Shown: positions 43,754 through 53,900, numbered from the stretch's first letter. The stretch: 64,000 nucleotides of DNA from Bradyrhizobium sp. LMTR 3 (GCF_001693485.1 NZ_MAXC01000043.1:186001-250000), one strand, 5' to 3'. Notes: generated by a model not told the origin, from the sequence alone. Program-made: numbers and translations.

Positions 43754-45412
43754 TCACGGCGCCATCGACACCGGCGAGAAGTCGACGAACCAACTCTTCG
43801 GCTGCACGAAGCCCTTGACCTTCGGGCTCATGGCCCGCGGAGAGACGTCGTGGGCGACGTAGAGGAACGCCGCATCGTCCACCGAGGCCGCATGCAGTTC
43901 GGCCAGCGCCGCATCACGCGCGGCGGGGTCGAAGGTCTGGCGCGCCTTGGTCACCAGCTCGTCGAACTTGGGATTGTTGATGTAGCCCCAATTGTTCGAG
44001 ACCGGCGGCGCCATCGACGATTGCAGGAAGCGCACCAGCGCGAAGAACGGATCCATCGCCGCGTAGGTGACGTTGGTGGCGTTGGCGCCGTTGGCGGTCG
44101 GATCCTTGGCGCCGCGGCGCCAGTTGGTGAACAGCGTGTTCCACTCGATGACGTCGAGCTGAACGTCGAAGTAGCATTCAGCCAGTGCCTGCTGCAGATA
44201 TTCGTTCATCGGCAAGGGCTGCATCTGGCCCGATCCCGACGCCGAGGTCTGTGTCTTCACCGTCAGCTTCTTGTTCGGGCCGTAGCCCGCCTCTTGCATC
44301 AGCTTCTGGGCGGCCTTCAGGTCATACTTGATCTCGAAGGTCGGCTTTCCGCGCCAGGGATGGCCGGGCTCGAACGTGCCGGTCGCCGGCACCATCAGGC
44401 CGGCAAGCAGGCCCTCCTTGAGCCCTTCGCGGTCGACGCAGAGATTGGCGGCCTTGCGGACGCGGATGTCGTTCCAGGGCGAGCCCTCGATGCGCGAAAA
44501 CTGCCATGGCCAGACGTGCGGCGATTCGTTGGCCTGGAGCTGGAAGCCCCGCTGCTTGATCTCCTTGACCGCGTCGGGCGCGGGCGCCTCGACCCAGTCG
44601 ACCTGGCCGGACAGCAAGGCCGCGGTGCGGGCATTGGCCTCCGGCATCGGCAGCAGCACCATCCGGTCGACCTTGGGCACGCGGCCCTTGTCCCAATAGC
44701 CTTCGTTCTTGACGAGTTCGAGCCGTTCGCGCGGCGTGAATTTCGACATCTTCCAGGGGCCGGTGCCCGAGGCGTCCCTGGCGAACGCCGCCCAGGCGGC
44801 CTGCGACTTCGCCTTGGCGTCGGCGCCTTCAGCCTTGTCATAGAAGGCCTGCCACTTGGCAGGGCTCGCCATGAACAGGTTGGTCAGGTTGATCGGCAGA
44901 AAGCTGTCCGGCTCCTTGGTGGTCAATTCCACCGTCATGTCGTCGATCTTGCGCGCGGAGGCCAGCGTCGGCATGCGCGAGGCGGTGACGCCGACCTGGC
45001 TGGCGTCAAAATGCGGCGCATCCTGCTTCAGCACCTTCTCGACGTTCCAGACCACGGCGTCCGCATTGAAGTTGCTGCCGTCATGGAATTTGACGCCGGG
45101 GCGCAGCTTGAAGGTCCACTTCTTCTTGTCGGCCTCGTCCACCTTCCATTCGGTCGCGAGGCCCGGAATCATGACGCTTGCCTTGTCGCGGGACGAGAGG
45201 TCCCACATCGTCAGGCCGTCATACATCGTCAGCCCGGTGAAGCGGTTGCCCTCAAAACCCTGATCGGGCTGGCCGAGCGTGCGCGGAATATCGGCAGCCG
45301 TCATGCCGATCCGCAGCACCGTCTCGGCGCTTGCGAATTGCGGCAACCCGACCACCAGCGCCGTTGCCAGCAGCCACGCGGTGGCCGTCTTCTTCGATTT
45401 GTCGTTACGCAT
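43754..45412 (-). CDS. ABC transporter substrate-binding protein, peptide/amide type, copy 1
   Basis: A 552-residue class C (DppA/OppA-like, SBP_bac_5) binding protein with a signal peptide (residues 1-29, cut after FASA). Family motifs: GLATEWKVDEADKKKWTFKL, RPGVKFHDGSNFNADAVVWN, TGPWKMSKFTPRERLELVKN. First gene of the minus-strand operon with permeases, ATPases, amidase and the GatC-like protein. It is clearly paralogous to the divergent gene at 45618. The start is the ATG at 45412, 53 bases from a sigma-54-type promoter. Confidence 0.9.
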   Translation of the reverse strand: MRNDKSKKTATAWLLATALVVGLPQFASAETVLRIGMTAADIPRTLGQPDQGFEGNRFTGLTMYDGLTMWDLSSRDKASVMIPGLATEWKVDEADKKKWTFKLRPGVKFHDGSNFNADAVVWNVEKVLKQDAPHFDASQVGVTASRMPTLASARKIDDMTVELTTKEPDSFLPINLTNLFMASPAKWQAFYDKAEGADAKAKSQAAWAAFARDASGTGPWKMSKFTPRERLELVKNEGYWDKGRVPKVDRMVLLPMPEANARTAALLSGQVDWVEAPAPDAVKEIKQRGFQLQANESPHVWPWQFSRIEGSPWNDIRVRKAANLCVDREGLKEGLLAGLMVPATGTFEPGHPWRGKPTFEIKYDLKAAQKLMQEAGYGPNKKLTVKTQTSASGSGQMQPLPMNEYLQQALAECYFDVQLDVIEWNTLFTNWRRGAKDPTANGANATNVTYAAMDPFFALVRFLQSSMAPPVSNNWGYINNPKFDELVTKARQTFDPAARDAALAELHAASVDDAAFLYVAHDVSPRAMSPKVKGFVQPKSWFVDFSPVSMAP

Positions 45413-45464
45413 TTGCAGCAATCCCCTTCTCAACGCTTCGGTGACTAATTCTTATGCAGCCGTA

Positions 45465-45480
45465 TGCAACGCCTGTGCCA
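45465..45480 (-). promoter_or_regulatory. Sigma-54 promoter for the amide transporter operon
   Basis: On the minus strand this reads TGGCAC-AGGCG-TTGCA, an exact match to the -24/-12 consensus TGGCAC-N5-TTGCW with correct spacing. It lies 53 bases upstream of the binding-protein ATG at 45412. Confidence 0.82.
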
Positions 45481-45484
45481 AACG

Positions 45485-45542
45485 GCATGCTTCCCTCCGG
45501 GCTATGCGTTTGACCGCACAACTCCTTGTGAAGCGCGCATGC
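45485..45542. promoter_or_regulatory. Possible shared enhancer between the two sigma-54 promoters
   Basis: Midway between the divergent promoters is TGCG-TTTGAC-CGCA (45505-45518), flanked by GCATGC at 45485-45490 and 45537-45542, nearly symmetric about the same centre. An activator bound here would serve both promoters. It is not a good match to the textbook NtrC site, so the activator is unknown. Confidence 0.4.
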
Positions 45543-45564
45543 AAGGCACGTTGGATGCCTAAGC

Positions 45565-45580
45565 TGGCACCAAGCTTGCA
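45565..45580 (+). promoter_or_regulatory. Sigma-54 promoter for the second binding-protein gene
   Basis: TGGCAC-CAAGC-TTGCA matches the sigma-54 -24/-12 consensus exactly. It is 38 bases upstream of the ATG at 45618. Confidence 0.85.
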
Positions 45581-45617
45581 TTTTTAGCTCCAGACCCTGC
45601 CCGATGGAGCCTAATTC

Positions 45618-47231
45618 ATGCGCACCCGAAATTCGATGCTTCTTCCTGCCGCAACTCTGGCCGTGGGTTTGGCTCTTGGCATCTCCACGATTTCGGCGCA
45701 GGCCGAGACCGTTGTGCGCTACGGCATTTCCATGGCGGATATCCCGCTGACCACTGGCCAGCCCGACCGCGGCGCCGGCGCCTATCAGTTTTCGGCCTAT
45801 ACGATCTACGACCCGCTGGTGGCCTGGGAAATGGACGTGGCCCACCGGCCCGGCAAGCTGGTGCCCGGGCTCGCGACCGAATGGAAGGTGGACGAGCAGG
45901 ACAAGAAGAAGTGGCGCTTTTCGCTTCGCAAGGGCGTCAAGTTTCACGACGGCAGCGAATTCAATGCCGACGCGGTGATCTGGAATCTGGACAAGGTGCT
46001 CAACGACAAGGCACCGCAGTTCGACAAGCGGCAGAGCGCGCAGGTGAAGACCCGCCTGCCCTCGGTCGCGAGCTACGCCAAGATCGACGGCGCCACCGTC
46101 GAGATCACGACCAAGGCGGTCGATTCTTTCTTTCCGTACCAGATGCTGTGGTTTCTGGTTTCCAGCCCGGCGCAATATGAAAAGCTTGGCAAGGATTGGG
46201 ACAAGTTCGCAAGCCAGCCCTCCGGCACCGGGCCGTTCAAACTGACAAAACTGGTGCCGCGCGAACTCGCCGAGCTCACAAAGAACGTCGATTACTGGGA
46301 CAAGAAGCGGGTTCCGAAGGCCGACAAGATCGTGCTGATCCCGATGCCGGAAGCGCTGACGCGCACCAACGCGCTATTGGCCGGCCAGGTCGACCTGATC
46401 GAAACGCCGGCGCCGGACGCGGTGCCGCAGCTCAAATCCGCCGGCATGAAGATCGTCGACAACGTCACGCCGCATGTCTGGAATTATCACTTGAGCGTGT
46501 TGCCCGGCTCGCCTTGGACCGACATCCGCCTGCGCAAGGCGCTCAACCTCGCGATCGACCGCGAGGCAGTGGTCGGGCTGATGAACGGTCTGGCGAAACC
46601 CGCCAAGGGCCAGGTCGACCCGTCGAGCCCGTGGTTCGGCAAGCCGTCCTTCGAGCTCAAATATGATGTCGCGGCGGCGAAGAAGCTGTTGCAGGAGGCC
46701 GGCTATTCGAAGGAGAAGCCGCTGAAGACCACCTTCGTCATCGCGCAAGGCGGCACCGGACAGATGCTGTCGCTGCCGATGAACGAATTCCTGCAGCAGA
46801 GTTTCAAGGAGATTGGCATCGAGATCGACTTCAAGGTGGTCGAGCTCGAGACGCTATACACGGCCTGGCGCAAGGGCGCGGCCGACGAGATGAACGCCGG
46901 CATCACCTCCAACAACATCGCCTATGTCACGTCAGACCCGCTCTATGCCATCGTCCGCTTCTTCCACTCCGGCCAGATTGCGCCCGTCGGCGTCAACTGG
47001 GGCGGCTACAGAAGTGCGAAGGTCGATGCGCTGATCGACGAGGCCAAGCAGACTTTTGATGTCGCCAAGCAGGACGAGCTATTGGCGCAGGCGCATGCAG
47101 CGATCGTCGACGACGCCACGCTGGTATGGGTCGTGCACGACACCAACCCGCATGCGCTGTCGCCGAAGGTGAAGAAGTTCGTGCAGGCGCAACACTGGTT
47201 CCAGGATTTGACGCAAATCGGGCTGGAGTGA
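45618..47231 (+). CDS. ABC transporter substrate-binding protein, peptide/amide type, copy 2
   Basis: A 537-residue SBP_bac_5 family protein with a signal peptide ending near SAQA (residue 29). It aligns end to end with the divergent copy (for example ATEWKVDEQDKKKWRFSLRK and HALSPKVKKFVQAQHWFQD), so the pair arose by duplication. GGAG is eight bases upstream of the ATG. No permease or ATPase follows on the plus strand, so it presumably uses the channel encoded by the divergent operon and widens its substrate range. Confidence 0.9.
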   Translation: MRTRNSMLLPAATLAVGLALGISTISAQAETVVRYGISMADIPLTTGQPDRGAGAYQFSAYTIYDPLVAWEMDVAHRPGKLVPGLATEWKVDEQDKKKWRFSLRKGVKFHDGSEFNADAVIWNLDKVLNDKAPQFDKRQSAQVKTRLPSVASYAKIDGATVEITTKAVDSFFPYQMLWFLVSSPAQYEKLGKDWDKFASQPSGTGPFKLTKLVPRELAELTKNVDYWDKKRVPKADKIVLIPMPEALTRTNALLAGQVDLIETPAPDAVPQLKSAGMKIVDNVTPHVWNYHLSVLPGSPWTDIRLRKALNLAIDREAVVGLMNGLAKPAKGQVDPSSPWFGKPSFELKYDVAAAKKLLQEAGYSKEKPLKTTFVIAQGGTGQMLSLPMNEFLQQSFKEIGIEIDFKVVELETLYTAWRKGAADEMNAGITSNNIAYVTSDPLYAIVRFFHSGQIAPVGVNWGGYRSAKVDALIDEAKQTFDVAKQDELLAQAHAAIVDDATLVWVVHDTNPHALSPKVKKFVQAQHWFQDLTQIGLE

Positions 47232-47245
47232 GAAATTGTAGAATT

Positions 47246-47332
47246 GTAGGGTGGGCAAAGGCGCGCAGCGCCGTGCCCACCATTTTGCTCCGCGCTCGTG
47301 ATGGTGGGCACGCTTCGCTTTGCCCACCCTAC
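47246..47332. repeat. REP-like inverted repeat, family 6, copy 2
   Basis: It has the same ends (GTAGGGTGGGC / GCCCACCCTAC) and inner pair (GTGCCCACCAT / ATGGTGGGCAC) as 16072-16163. It fills the gap between the convergent binding-protein and cyclase genes. Confidence 0.82.
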
Positions 47333-47337
47333 GAAAG

Positions 47338-49566
47338 CTACTTCGTCAGCAGTGCGAAGGCGCCGTTCCAGTCTTCCGGCGGCGGGTCTTCGAGATAGCC
47401 GCGGATGCGCGCTTCGTAGAGGTTGTAGAGCAGCTCCAGCGAATTTGCCTCGTCGGTCTTGCGGCCGCGCGCGATGGCCGCGAGCGCGCCGTGCCAGTCG
47501 CGGTTGCGGTAGCAGGCGAGCATCTCGATCGTCAGGTTGCGCAGGCGCTGGAAGCGGCCGGACTGCGCGGTGTCCTCGCGGCCGGCGATGGCGTAGATCA
47601 CCTCCGGCTCCTTCTTGCCCTTCACCATGATGAAGTCGAGCTCGAGAATGGCGAACCTGTCCTTGACCGCGAGCGCGGTCCTGGAGCCGACAATGATCGG
47701 AAAACCATATTCTTTCGACTGCCCTTCGAGGCGCGAGGCGAGATTGACGCTGTCGCCGAACACCGAATAGTCGAAGCGCTGGTCGGAACCCATGTTGCCG
47801 ACCACGCAGACGCCGGTATTGAGCCCGATGCCGGCATTGAGCGGAATGAACGGACGCCCCTCCTGCTTGGCCTCCTGCTCGCGCGCCTGGTTGAGCTCGT
47901 CGACGCGCTCCAGCATGTCGAGCGCTGCTTCGCAGGCATTGAGCTCGTGGTCCTTGTCGTCCAGCGGCGCATTCCAGAACGCCATGATGGCGTCGCCCAT
48001 GTATTTGTCGATGGTGCCCTTGCGGTCGAGGATGGCGTTGGTCAGCGGCGTCAGGAAGCGGTTCATCAGCGCCGTGAGGCCCTGCGGGTCGTTCTTGTAG
48101 GTCTCCGAGATCGAGGTGAAGCCGCGCATGTCGGAGAACATGATGGTCATCTCGCGCTCCTCGCCGCCGAGCACCAGCTTTTCCGGCGACTGCGCAAGCT
48201 GTTCGACCAAGGCCGGCGACAAATACTGGCCGAAGGCGGAGCGGATTTGGCGGCGCTGCGCCTGCTCGCGCACGAAGGCGGAAAAGATCAGCGTGAGGTA
48301 GATCGACGTGGTCGACATCAACGGATAGGTGAAGTCGATCAGCAGGCGATGCTGGGCGTAAAAATATGCCGACGTTCCGACCAGCACGGATGCAAACGCG
48401 CCCCCGACGATGACCAGCGAGACCGGACCGAACAGGGGTGCAAACGCAATCACGAGGAGCCCGAGCAACATCGCCGCTGCGAATTCAACGCCGATGCCAT
48501 AGTTCGGCTGCGAGATCACCGCGCCGGTCAGCGCGCTTTCGAGCACCTGGGCGTGGATTTCGACCCCGGGCATGGCGCGGGACACCGGCGTGGTCTTGAT
48601 GTCATTGAGGCCGACCGCGGAGGTGCCGATCAGCACCAGCTTGCCCGCGATCATGTCGGGGGCGACGTTCTTCTCCAGCACGTTGATCGCGGGGACGTAG
48701 ATTGAGGCATCGTTGCGGGCATAATGGACCCAGAGCTGGCCGTTATGGTCGGTCGGGATCTGGACGCCCTTGATGCCGAGGCTCTTGATGCCGGCCTTCT
48801 CCGCCTTGATCAGGATGGTGCCGGATCCGGTGGCCACCCGAAGCATCTCGAAGGTCAGCGACGGCATGGTCTGGCCCTGCGCGAGCATGATCATCGGCAC
48901 CCGCCGCACAATGCCGTCGCGTTCGGGCCTGACGGTGAACAGGCCGCGCCCGGCGGCGGCATGTTCCAGCACCGGAACGTTGCGAAGAAGGCCGGGAAAT
49001 TCGAACATGAAGCGCTGCGGCTCCTCTCCCAGCATCGCGAGCCCGGTGACCGGCAGCGTCTTGTCGAGGGCCGCGATTTCCTCCGGCAGGCCGGATTCGC
49101 CGAGCACCACGCGCGACTTCCGGATGGCGTCGGCGAAGATCTGGTCGTTGCTCGGCAGCGCGCGCAGCCTGGCGCGGGTTTCCTCGTCGAGATTGCGGAA
49201 GGTGTCCGCCGCCAAGGCGGGGTTGAGACGGTCGGGCTCCGGGAACACCGCGTCGAACGCGATCACGACCGCGCCGAGCTGGGTCAGTTCGGTGATGAGG
49301 TCAGCAAGCCGGGTGCGCGGCCACGGCCATTGCCCGAGTTTTTCTTGGCTCTTTTCGTCGATATCGACGATGGTAACCGGCCTTGCCGTTTTCTTGCGCG
49401 GGTCGATGCGCTGGAAAGCGTCAAAAGTCCTGATACGAATTTCCTCGATCGGCGCCGGGTCGGCAATGCGCAGCCAGGCAAACCCGATCAGCAGCACAAG
49501 GCACAGCAGTCGAGCGTAGCCGATGCGCCGCTTGAACCACCTGGGCAAGGTCCGTAGTCGCTTCAT
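47338..49566 (-). CDS. CHASE2-domain adenylate/guanylate cyclase
   Basis: A 742-residue membrane sensor. A membrane helix near 19-34 is followed by the extracytoplasmic CHASE2 domain (about 40-340; note IVDIDEKSQEKLGQWPWPR and GKLVLIGTSAVGLNDI), then three helices (about 357-430) and a class III nucleotide cyclase domain (about 465-650). Metal Asp479 (FSDMRGFT) and Asp525 (KYMGDAIMAFW) and the FDYSVFGDSVNLASRLEG block are intact. It should make cAMP in response to an unknown periplasmic cue. The C-terminal 80 residues form a helical tail. Divergent from the TPR gene. Confidence 0.9.
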   Translation of the reverse strand: MKRLRTLPRWFKRRIGYARLLCLVLLIGFAWLRIADPAPIEEIRIRTFDAFQRIDPRKKTARPVTIVDIDEKSQEKLGQWPWPRTRLADLITELTQLGAVVIAFDAVFPEPDRLNPALAADTFRNLDEETRARLRALPSNDQIFADAIRKSRVVLGESGLPEEIAALDKTLPVTGLAMLGEEPQRFMFEFPGLLRNVPVLEHAAAGRGLFTVRPERDGIVRRVPMIMLAQGQTMPSLTFEMLRVATGSGTILIKAEKAGIKSLGIKGVQIPTDHNGQLWVHYARNDASIYVPAINVLEKNVAPDMIAGKLVLIGTSAVGLNDIKTTPVSRAMPGVEIHAQVLESALTGAVISQPNYGIGVEFAAAMLLGLLVIAFAPLFGPVSLVIVGGAFASVLVGTSAYFYAQHRLLIDFTYPLMSTTSIYLTLIFSAFVREQAQRRQIRSAFGQYLSPALVEQLAQSPEKLVLGGEEREMTIMFSDMRGFTSISETYKNDPQGLTALMNRFLTPLTNAILDRKGTIDKYMGDAIMAFWNAPLDDKDHELNACEAALDMLERVDELNQAREQEAKQEGRPFIPLNAGIGLNTGVCVVGNMGSDQRFDYSVFGDSVNLASRLEGQSKEYGFPIIVGSRTALAVKDRFAILELDFIMVKGKKEPEVIYAIAGREDTAQSGRFQRLRNLTIEMLACYRNRDWHGALAAIARGRKTDEANSLELLYNLYEARIRGYLEDPPPEDWNGAFALLTK

Positions 49567-49768
49567 GGTACCTGGGTATCACGCCCGGCCGGACTGCGGC
49601 ACCGAATTCCTACGAGGCACATTGTTAATTATCCGGACTAAGAATCGAGGCCGCGGGGGCGGTCAGTGTCGTCCAATCCACACTGACTATTCAACACCGA
49701 TGCCGGTTCGTCTATTAAATGACGCCGTATCATTTGAAAAATTGCGTCACCCCTGACCCGAGCTACCG

Positions 49769-50941
49769 ATGTCCGACCTCCTGAGCGGGACGCTTCCGCA
49801 GCCTGCGGAACGTTACAACGCCATTCGCTCACTGCTGCGGGCCGGCAAGAACGACGAAGCGATCGTCCAATTGTGCGCCATCACCGTCAGCTATCCGCAG
49901 AATCTCGTCGCCAAGGAATTGCTGTTCGATGCGTTCTTCCAGAAACGCGATTGGGAGCCGGCGCTGGCACTCGCCGAAGAGTTGAACCGGCACCAGCCGG
50001 ACAATGCCCGGCTGGAGAAGGCACGGATCGCGACACTGACCAATCTGAAACGCTACGACGAGACGATCGTGCAGGCGTCGCGCTACATCGAGCGTCACGG
50101 CGACGATCTCACGATCCTTGACACGCTCAAGGTCGCGACCTTTTACACCGGCAAAGCCAATGAGGCGATCCGTTACGGGCAACGCGCGCTCGAGCTGCGG
50201 GATGCCGAGGCCTGCAACAATCCCCCGCCTTTCTCCCTGAAGGAGCCCGATGGCCCGCCATCAGGCGCGAACGTCATTTCATTTTCACTGTGGGGGACCG
50301 CGCCTTTCTATAGTTACGGAGCCATGATCAACCTCGTGCTCAGCCGCACGATATATCCCGGCTGGACCTGCCGGTTCTATGTCGACGCCGCCGTCCCACC
50401 GGCCTGCGTGGCCTTCCTGCGCGAAAACGGCGGCGACGTCCGCAACATCGAGGACGAATATCCGAGCGTCGGCCTGTTTCAACGTTTCCTGGTCATGAAC
50501 GATCGCACGGTCGGGCGTTTCCTCGTGCGCGATTGCGACGCACGGCTTTCCGCTGGCGAGGCCGATCTGGTCCGGCAATGGATCGAGAGCGGCTACCCCT
50601 TTCACGCCGTGCGCGATCACGTCATGCACAACGAACTGATGATCGGCTGCACCTGGGCCGGCCGCACCGATTGCGGAATCGACATCGTCGAGTTGATGCG
50701 ACGCTATTTCAAGTTTGGGCCGACCGCGAAATATGGCCACGACCAGCGCATGCTCGGTCTGATGCTGTGGCCACTTATCCGCAACCGATGCCTCGTCCAC
50801 GACCGGCACTACCGGCTACCCGGCGTTCACACGGTCCCACTCAGCGAACACAAGGGCCATTTCGGCGCCGGCCACCAGAATCTTGCCGCGGTGCTGACTG
50901 AGGTCGACCGGTTGGGTATTCCGCGCCTGCCGCCTGCATAA
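49769..50941 (+). CDS. TPR protein with glycosyltransferase-like domain
   Basis: A 390-residue soluble protein. The first 150 residues are TPR-like helical pairs (RYNAIRSLLRAGKNDEAIVQ, WEPALALAEELNRHQPDNAR, NEAIRYGQRALELRDAEA). The rest resembles a nucleotide-sugar transferase fold, with VISFSLWGTAPFYSYGAMIN, CRFYVDAAVPPACVAFLREN and a DxD-like RDCDARL. I do not recognise a named family. Its stop is eight bases from the stop of the giant adhesin gene, which is convergent. It may glycosylate a surface product; that is a guess. Confidence 0.65.
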   Translation: MSDLLSGTLPQPAERYNAIRSLLRAGKNDEAIVQLCAITVSYPQNLVAKELLFDAFFQKRDWEPALALAEELNRHQPDNARLEKARIATLTNLKRYDETIVQASRYIERHGDDLTILDTLKVATFYTGKANEAIRYGQRALELRDAEACNNPPPFSLKEPDGPPSGANVISFSLWGTAPFYSYGAMINLVLSRTIYPGWTCRFYVDAAVPPACVAFLRENGGDVRNIEDEYPSVGLFQRFLVMNDRTVGRFLVRDCDARLSAGEADLVRQWIESGYPFHAVRDHVMHNELMIGCTWAGRTDCGIDIVELMRRYFKFGPTAKYGHDQRMLGLMLWPLIRNRCLVHDRHYRLPGVHTVPLSEHKGHFGAGHQNLAAVLTEVDRLGIPRLPPA

Positions 50942-50949
50942 TATTGCGA

Positions 50950-53900
50950 TCAGTTGCCGGCCCCGCCGGGATGCAAGATGAAATCATTCATATGGAGGTT
51001 GGCGCGACTGACATTCGTAAGCAGAATCGAGTCGCCTCCATCGAGATGAATCACGGTACCGCTGGCCACCTGCTTGACTTCAGCATCGTTAGCGATCCAT
51101 GCGTCGAACGAGTCGGCATCGCCTGCATCGAACGGCAAATGGTCGAATAAATCGATCTTGTCTTCGCCAAGCGTGAAGTCGGTGATGGTGTCGTCACCGG
51201 AGCCCGCCCTGAACACGAACTGGTCCGCGCCCGCGCCACCCGTGAGCGTGTCGGTGTAGTCGGTCGCAAAAATCACGTCCTTGCCGTCCGTGCCCACCAG
51301 CGTGATATCCGGGCCCGTGCCTGCCTCGTCGAAGATGAAGTTCACGGTGTCGGTGGCGCCGAACCCGTCGGTGACCGCAATGGTAACCTTGTCGGTCGAC
51401 GGCGGAGTTGTGGTCTCGCGAACCTCTTCAGTTTGCAGATTGTTGGTCGAGATCAGCGGCGCCTGGTTGTCAACCGGCGGAGCGGCCGTGACGTTGACCG
51501 TCGTAGACAGCAAACCTGTGTCCTCGCCGTTGTATTCGGTGCCGTCGCCATCGGTAAGCGCGAACATCACAGTGCGCGTGCCGGCCTCCGAGCTGGTGCT
51601 CTGGAACCGGACCGCCTCGGCCAAGTGGGCAATAGCCTCGTTTGTGGCGTTGCTGTTCAGGTCGATCGCCAGGTAGCCGATGGCGTCGCTCGTTGTGCCG
51701 ATCGCGACAGCGTCAAAAAGATCTCCGGTACCGTCGGCATCGAACATGATGGTGGTGCCGGTAACCGAAATGTATTGGTCGGGCCAGATCGACAAAATAT
51801 CGCCGTCGTGTCCGCCATTCAGCAACACGGTCAACGATCCACCGTTGTAGTCGGCGCTGTCGATATCGCTCACCGACACATTGGTCGCCACCACAACTGC
51901 AGGACCATTCGCTCCGTAGATTGCCGTAAGGTCGTCAGCTACGAGCACCGGTGCGTCGTTGGTTCCATGGACGGTGATATCGATGACCTGCGTCGTGCCA
52001 TCGGCAGTCGTCACGGTCAGTTTATCGTGCTTGATCTCGTCCACTGCGAGGTGGTCCACCCGATCGTGGACCAGTGTATAGGTCCAGCCCCCAGAGGTCT
52101 CGTCGAAGGTGAAGTCGCCGTAGGTGCCTGTCAATGCAGCCGGATCTACCGCTTGGAAATGGTCCTCCTCGCTGTCGTCGTCCAGCACGGTGAGCAAGCC
52201 TTCATCGACATCGTTTGCGACTATATGACCGCTGGCGTCGATGTAGTTGTCATCCTCAAACACGCTGCCAGTGAGGTCGCCGACAACCGTCGCGTTGCTG
52301 CTGCCTGTGACGTTGACCGTCGCAGTGAAAGAATCGGAGTCATGGCCGCCGTTGGCGGTACCGCCGCCATCGTTGAGCGTGAACGTCACGGTGCGCTCGC
52401 CGGCGACCGGATTGTTCTCGGAATTCGAGAACTCGATCGCTTTGGTTAGCGCGGCGACGGCCGCATCGTCGGCCACACCGTTCAGCGTCACCGTCAGGCT
52501 GCTATGGTCGTACGAGAGCGTTCCGATCTGTACAGCCGCGCCGGAGCCTTCACCGTCCGCATCGTACATCACGTCGTTGCCACTGACCGTGATGTACTGG
52601 TTTTCCGCAATGGACAGCGTATCGCCTTCGTGCCCGCCTGCGGTCATCGCCGCTGTCAGCGATCCGCCGTCATAATTGGCGCTGTCGACGTCACTTGCAG
52701 TAACATTGCTGACGAGCGCAACCGGGCTTCCGCTTGCAGAATAGGGCGACGCGAGGTCGGAGCCGCTGAGGACCGGCGCATCGTTGGTACCGGCAATGGT
52801 GACGACGATGTCCTGATGCGCCGTGCCGTCGAACGACGTCACCGTCAGCGTATCGGTCGCGGTATCGTCCTCACCCAGATGCTGGATCTTGGAATTGTCG
52901 ACCTGGTAGGTCCATGCGCCCGTGACGCTGTCGAAGGTGAAGGTGCCGTACTGGCCGGCCAGCGAGGCCGGATCGACTGCCTGGAAGTAGCCTTCGCCGT
53001 TGTCGACATCGTGCACCGCCAGCACGCCGCTGTCCGTGTCGAGCGCAACCACCTCGCCGCTGTTGATGACGCTGGTAGCGTCCTCCACCAGCGAACCGGT
53101 CGATTTGCCGTCGATCGTCGCAGCGTCGTTTATACCGGTAATGGAGACCGTGACATCCTGCTGTATCGATGCGCCGTTATTGTCGGTGAAGGTGACGGTG
53201 TAGACCTGAGTGATGGTCTGACCCAGGGCCAGCGACTGCAGCACCGCATCGTTGTTGTTAAGCGTGAAGCTCCAGCCCAGCGTGGCACCGTTGTAGATGT
53301 CGCTGGTGCTCTCGGTCACCGACGGATCGATGGTGAACGTACCTATATGCGTATCGCCCTCGTCAAACCCTGGCAGATGCTCGTTCGAAGCCGACGACTT
53401 GAACTCCCACGTCGCCGTGTGGGTGTCGATCAGGTCGAGGTCCTGGATCGCGATCGTGCCAGACGTCTCGATTTCACCGGACGCGACGGCGGTATCTTCG
53501 GTAACATCCCCGTTCGCGGTGGTCGATCCCGCGACGATGGTCGGTGCGTCGTTGGTGCCGGTAATGGTAACCGTGACGTCCTGCGTGACGGTGCCACCGT
53601 GGTGATCAGCGAAGGTGACGGTGTAGACCTGGGTGATGGTCTGGCCCAGCGCCAGCGACTGCAGCACCGCATCGTTGTTGTTAAGCGTGAAGCTCCAGCC
53701 CAGCGTGGCACCGTTGTGGATGTCGCTGGTGCTCTCGGTCACCGACGGATCGATGGTGAACGTACCGATGTGCGTATTCTCAAACCCTGGCAGATGCTCG
53801 TTCGAAGCCGACGACTTGAACTCCCACGTCGCCGTGTGGGTGTCGATCAGGTCAAGGTCCTGGATCGCGATCGTGCCCGACGTCTCGATCTCGCCGGACG

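Noticed and set aside
43658..45448. 596-residue plus-strand frame opposite the binding-protein gene
   Set aside because: It is antisense to a well-supported exported protein and starts inside a REP-like repeat; composition is shadow-like.
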